The notes beneath the pieces were generated by a model. It was not told the DNA's origin. It searched no databases and saw only the letters and a list, made by a program, of their open reading frames with translations. The translations under genes and the position numbers were made by a program. 64,000 nt of DNA from NCBI GenBank assembly GCA_951230915.1, contig OX579636.1:22565567-22629566 (forward strand), read 5' to 3'. Positions 60,009-64,000 of the stretch are shown in pieces (within the stretch, counting starts at the first letter, position 1; every line of letters begins with the position of its first letter). Origin of the DNA: Antitrichia curtipendula. Lineage: Eukaryota > Streptophyta > Bryopsida > Hypnales > Leucodontaceae.

Positions 60009-62160
60009 AACACTGATAATATCGGACTGGGGGTTCGGAATCTAATGATAGAATCGGCATCTCTGCTTTTGCATCGTGATTAGGAAGTGTGGGCATCACC
60101 GACATTCAAATTAGGAGGTTTGCATCAGGGTGTTTATTCTTTTTCATTTTTTTTTTAAGAAGTGCCAAAGTGGCGATACAAAAATTTATAGTGGTGCCCC
60201 AAATTTCAACATGCATGCACATATTAGATACAAAATATCAAATTAGCACATATCTCACGTGGGTGATTGCAAGAAACACTTGTCCTATTTCTTGTCCCCT
60301 TGGTCTCAAACAAGTGGTTTTGGGCTCATAACTTTTGCGTCGTATGTTTGTTTTCTGTAAAATTTGAAGGGCAGGTACATGTACTAGTTTTAAACATTCT
60401 CTAATTTTTTTCAATTTAAAAAAAATTTATTTACTATTTTTAAATTGCCTCCGATAGGATGTCTACCTTGGCCATTTTGGAGGGTTTTAGTCCTATTTTT
60501 GATCCAAAAATGCAATTTTGAAGCTCTAAATTGGGATATAAGGGTTTGAACCAAAGTTACTCAAGCTCACAAAAGATTTTTTAAAAATAGTAAATTTTTC
60601 ACCTTCCACATGAGCTCAAAGTGCAGAGAACACAATTTTTGCGCACGTGCAGAGAACACAATTTTGTTTTTCCCAAGATGAAAATGGTTGAGAAGAAGCA
60701 TCTTAATATTAGTAAAAATGGCTTTATTTTTGAGAATTTTTTGAATTTTTTTACTAATTTCTAAAAATCAAATTCAAAAGTATCTATTTTTTTGTATTTT
60801 TCCATCACGCTTTTTTTGTGCATAACTTTTAGAGATAAATTTTTTTAGGCCTGAATTTTCACCCATATACTATTTTAAAACCTTTACATATTATATATAT
60901 TTTATTTTATTTTAAAAATATTTATTCCAAAAGGTCATAGTACTCCAGTATTGAAGCCATTTTGGTCACAAAACAGCAAGTGTTTCTGGCGACTACCCAT
61001 GTGTATAATTGGATTTTCATCCACAATTTGGCAATTTCATCCAAGACTTCTTTTGAATTCAAACTTTTCTGGAAATTTCATCCAAGTTTTTTTGGCATAT
61101 TTATGGCATTTTTTAGCCAGGTTATTTTTTTATGGTACAATCTGACACTAGAAAACCCAAAACTGGTTTGCATCAAGGTTTGTTCTTCGTTTTCTGGAGA
61201 GCAAGATAAGCAGCCTAGAATGCAACCAGGCCGAAAAATCATCCAACTTGGTCATTCAAATTTGAAATCTAAGGTTGGAATTAGCATCTCTCCTTTTGCA
61301 TCGTAGTCAGGAGATGTGGGCATCACCGACATTCAAATTAAGGTAGAAGCATCTAAATGTGACACTTATTCAAGATTTGCAGATCTTGAGGGTAGGGACA
61401 AAATAAAATGATGTGAGCTTGTCAAGAAATTAATCAGGAAGCCAACAAAATAAGTTTCATATTTTTCCAAGCTTGTATGAATACAATACAAATTTGTGAA
61501 AATATGTGTATAGATGCACCTGTTGTGAACAATACACTACCACCAAAGTAGACATGGAACATCCAAAAGTGACAACCCCTAAGCTTGTATCAAGGTTGTT
61601 TTATTGGCCGATACAAAACCCGACACATCACTATGACACATTCATGTAAACTCACTTATGAGCATTGGATCCACTTGCACTTTAGTTTAGGGCTTGTTCT
61701 AGGTGTACCTTTGTTACATTTAGGTGCACTCACCTTAGAAGGTTTGCATGAGTTTTTGTATTTTTGTTTTCTCAAGGGAGCATGATGAGTAGCCTAGAAT
61801 GTAATTGGGTTAAAAAATCATCGAGTTTTGTTCATCTATCCATTAGACCATCACTTATGTACTTCCATTTACAGTCTTATCTAGTATAATTTGTGCATTC
61901 CATCCAAATTTTGTTTTTACATGTTAGAATTAGTATGTATTTAGGAAGTTTGGATGCCATCAACATTTAAAATTTTAAACAAATGAGGAGGGTTTCATCA
62001 GTGATCTTTTTTGTTTTTTTCTTGGTGGTAGTATGATAGGCAGCCAAAAATGCAACCAAGTGAAAGAATCATCCTACTTTGTTCATCCATCCATCATGCA
62101 TAATTTCATTGATAATATTATCTAAAACTAGTGAGCTTCATCCAAATTTGAATGAACTTT
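60009..62160. repeat. Divergent repeated units upstream of the LURP-one-related gene
   Basis: GTGGGCATCACCGACATTCA at about 60090 recurs at 61316, and a diverged form (TGGATGCCATCAACATTTA) at about 61943. The phrase CCTAGAATGCAACCAGG near 61214 recurs as CCTAGAATGTAATTGGG at 61793 and again near 62044. It is a degenerate array of long units. No protein-coding gene is supported. Confidence 0.6.
60261..60998. mobile_element. TIR element inserted in a dispersed repeat
   Basis: Left end GGGTGATTGCAAGAAACACT and right end the inverse of GGGTAGTCGCCAGAAACACT. It splits the repeat whose uninterrupted form is at 19865-20100. Imperfect ATGT/ACGT flanks may be the remains of a target duplication. Contains no gene. 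About 738 bp. Confidence 0.55.
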
Positions 62161-64000
62161 CACTAGAAGAAACCCGTGTTTTTTTTGATCCGTAAATTCT
62201 GCATGCTCATGTCCAGAGTGATGTCTGTCCACGTCCAATCAGACATCCAATTACTCGCGCTGATTTTGACATGGCAAAAACATCAAAAATCAACGCGGAC
62301 ATGCTCATGTCCAAGGCGTGATGTCCACAAAAACACTAGTCAACGGGGTTCTGAAATTGTGCCATGTGTCTACCACCTGCGTGCCACGTGAGCGCGGGAA
62401 GCCAGGTAGGATTTTTTTTCATCCATTACCCGGGACTGACGTGTCATGTTGATGTGGCTTATTTTTGGGGTGACATGGCATGGTTTAGGGACCCTTTCTG
62501 ACGGTTCCAGCAAACCGAGGGTGTGTTGTGGAAGATGTTAGTATAGACATAAACTGTCCCAATAGATGTCTTGTAAGATATGACAGAAGACCTTTAATAT
62601 TCACGACAACAACATCCTGTTAATTTGGACTGCTTGGGGAGACATGAAATGTCTTGCACGATGTCTGCAAGATTTTCAGCGATGCTCACGAAACACACAC
62701 CATAACCTCCAGCGCCTGTGTGGATGTTCTCCGAGTATAGTACATTTGTGGTTGTCTCCTCGGATGTCCCTTGCGATAGGGATGTCCGCTCCAGCATGAA
62801 CAACTTGCACCGTATAGAGCAGCCGCGCTTGCCTTCGAACATTTCATGATGCGTCTGTACAAACTGACATGGACATTGCAGATGTCCATTACTGCATTTC
62901 ATACTCCGTAGCGACAACGTCAGGATGTATGTAATGATGTCAGCGGGAGCACCCTTGTCATCCTACAAACCTCTGAAATGACGTCAACATTGACGGCATT
63001 CCTCACTTTCACGACGTCACTGCCTACAGCAGCCATCCTTTCAGAACATTATCTCGGACTACTGTATTTGCTTCCTGAGTTGCCATCTGTGATTGCGCAT
63101 TCTAAGATGACATCATGCACAACGGGGGATGTCCTTTTTGGTATTTGAATGAGTTGAAGGGGGCGTCTGCGAGGACACATTGTACGACACATTTCACGAT
63201 GACACGTCTACGCAGACACTGGCAACGACATGGGCGACATGCGTGTGACATTAGGACGTCCAGGAGAACATGATTTGTGACATAAAAGAAGACAACAAAG
63301 GAAAACCTTCAGCCGTTGCTGCAATCATTGCTTTGTAGAAAACACGTTCTGTGCATTGAATTCCTAGAAAATGCTTCATGGCGCAGGATTCCCCATTCCG
63401 TGCACCACATGCCCACTTACACTATGTTCTAAAATACGCAGACTACATAGAAGAGACCACTTCACAATTGACATGGGAGTTTGGAGCTTGCTAAGTAAGG
63501 AAATAGAATGAACTATTCACCTTCTGCACAAAGCATATTGCCTTCCTATGCAGATGCCGTAGCAAAACTCTACTAAACAGCACTATGAAGAAGCCAAAGT
63601 CTTCTCCTAATCACTTCTGCGTAAGGCTAACACGCCGCAGTCAGTTAGGTGATGCCGCGCGCTACATGACTGACATCTTCTATTGTCCACCGCGATGTCA
63701 ACAGTGACAGCAGAGACCCTGCCACAAAAGGATTGAAGTCAATAATGGTTTCCTTAGCAGCCCTTTGAAAATTGTGTGACACATATGTATTGTAAGATAT
63801 GAGGCACTATGACTGACAATTACCTTAGCCTTCACTTTTTTCGTGGCGAACCTCCCTTCTTTGGCGTATCTGCTGCCTTTGGAGGACTAGGCTTTGACAC
63901 CTTTGGCGCCCCCGCTTTTGGAGCCTTCGTGGGAGCCACAAACTTGTTCGGCTTTGCAGCCCCCGTGTTTCTTGTGACCCGGTTAGATCGAGAAGAAGAG
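62161..64000. mobile_element. Probable terminus and subterminal region of a larger CACTA element
   Basis: CACTAGAAGAAACCCGTG at 62161 is a CACTA-type end, shared with the MITE at 42241-42418. From 62.2 to about 63.7 kb the sequence changes to higher GC with many direct and inverted copies of GATGTCC/GGACATC-like motifs. This resembles the subterminal binding-site clusters of En/Spm-type elements. The other end is not in the window. A minor alternative is a short MITE ending near 62355 (ACGGGGTTCTG). Confidence 0.5.
63832..63999 (-). CDS. C-terminus of a Lys/Pro/Ala-rich basic protein (partial)
   Basis: The minus strand is open from the window edge to a TGA at 63832-63834, giving 55 residues that start SSSRSNRVTRNTGAAKPNK and end PKKGGSPRKK. 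Lys, Pro, Ala and Ser dominate, with recurring KAPK, APKVSKP and PPKA. The style resembles chromatin-binding tails such as those of linker histones, but no folded domain is in view, so the identity is open. It may be a host gene next to, or a gene carried by, the CACTA-type element that begins at 62161. Too short to decide. Confidence 0.5.
   Translation of the reverse strand, partial: SSSRSNRVTRNTGAAKPNKFVAPTKAPKAGAPKVSKPSPPKAADTPKKGGSPRKK

Noticed and set aside
62594..62917. 107-codon minus-strand frame with many Cys
   Set aside because: It falls in the motif-rich subterminal region of the CACTA-like element, with no domain and no splice context.
1..64000. tRNA, rRNA or other structured RNA genes
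   Set aside because: No cloverleaf with conserved A and B boxes and no rRNA-like block was seen on reading both strands; a covariance search was not possible.

Overview
This is nuclear DNA from a plant-type (streptophyte) eukaryote. Introns have GT-AG borders, the proteins are plant-type, one gene has an AATAAA signal and another a TATA box, and most of the window is A/T-rich non-coding DNA full of small DNA transposons. The three complete genes, especially an LPA1/2-phosphoglycerate-kinase-like gene close to its land-plant relatives, fit a non-seed streptophyte such as a bryophyte or charophyte alga. The species cannot be fixed from the sequence. There is a 200-N assembly gap at 9645-9844.

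Layout: 1-31.8 kb has no intact gene. It holds a decayed minus-strand gene relic (about 4.2-7.1 kb, continuing at 13.6-13.8 kb) split by a CACTA-type MITE and by a 6.5-kb hAT-like element with an 8-bp target duplication and GC-rich minisatellites. It also holds Stowaway-like, PIF/Harbinger-like and other terminal-inverted-repeat (TIR) elements. 31.8-38.5 kb is the LPA1-like gene (+, eight proposed coding exons). 38.5-50 kb is again transposon-rich. 50.8-52.4 kb is a two-exon, GC-rich, membrane-anchored SAM-dependent methyltransferase (+). 57.2-59.9 kb is a two-exon LURP-one-related/Tubby-C-like gene (-), with duplicated segments in its intron and past its 3' end. From 62.16 kb to the window end the sequence looks like the end of a larger CACTA element, and the C-terminus of a Lys/Pro-rich protein (-) runs off the edge.

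The most notable system is a large group of elements with termini CCCCTAAAG...CTTTAGGGG, flanked by TTAA. About eighteen copies in several subfamilies (called A, B, C, E here) make up roughly a fifth of the window. Three insertions can be compared with an uninterrupted relative inside this same window, and each shows duplication of exactly TTAA. This points to a piggyBac-like (or Kolobok-like) mobilisation system. No copy here codes for a transposase. Copies are nested up to three deep and give a relative insertion chronology.

The three intact genes have no evident shared pathway. They are separate housekeeping or signalling-type loci in a transposon-rich setting.
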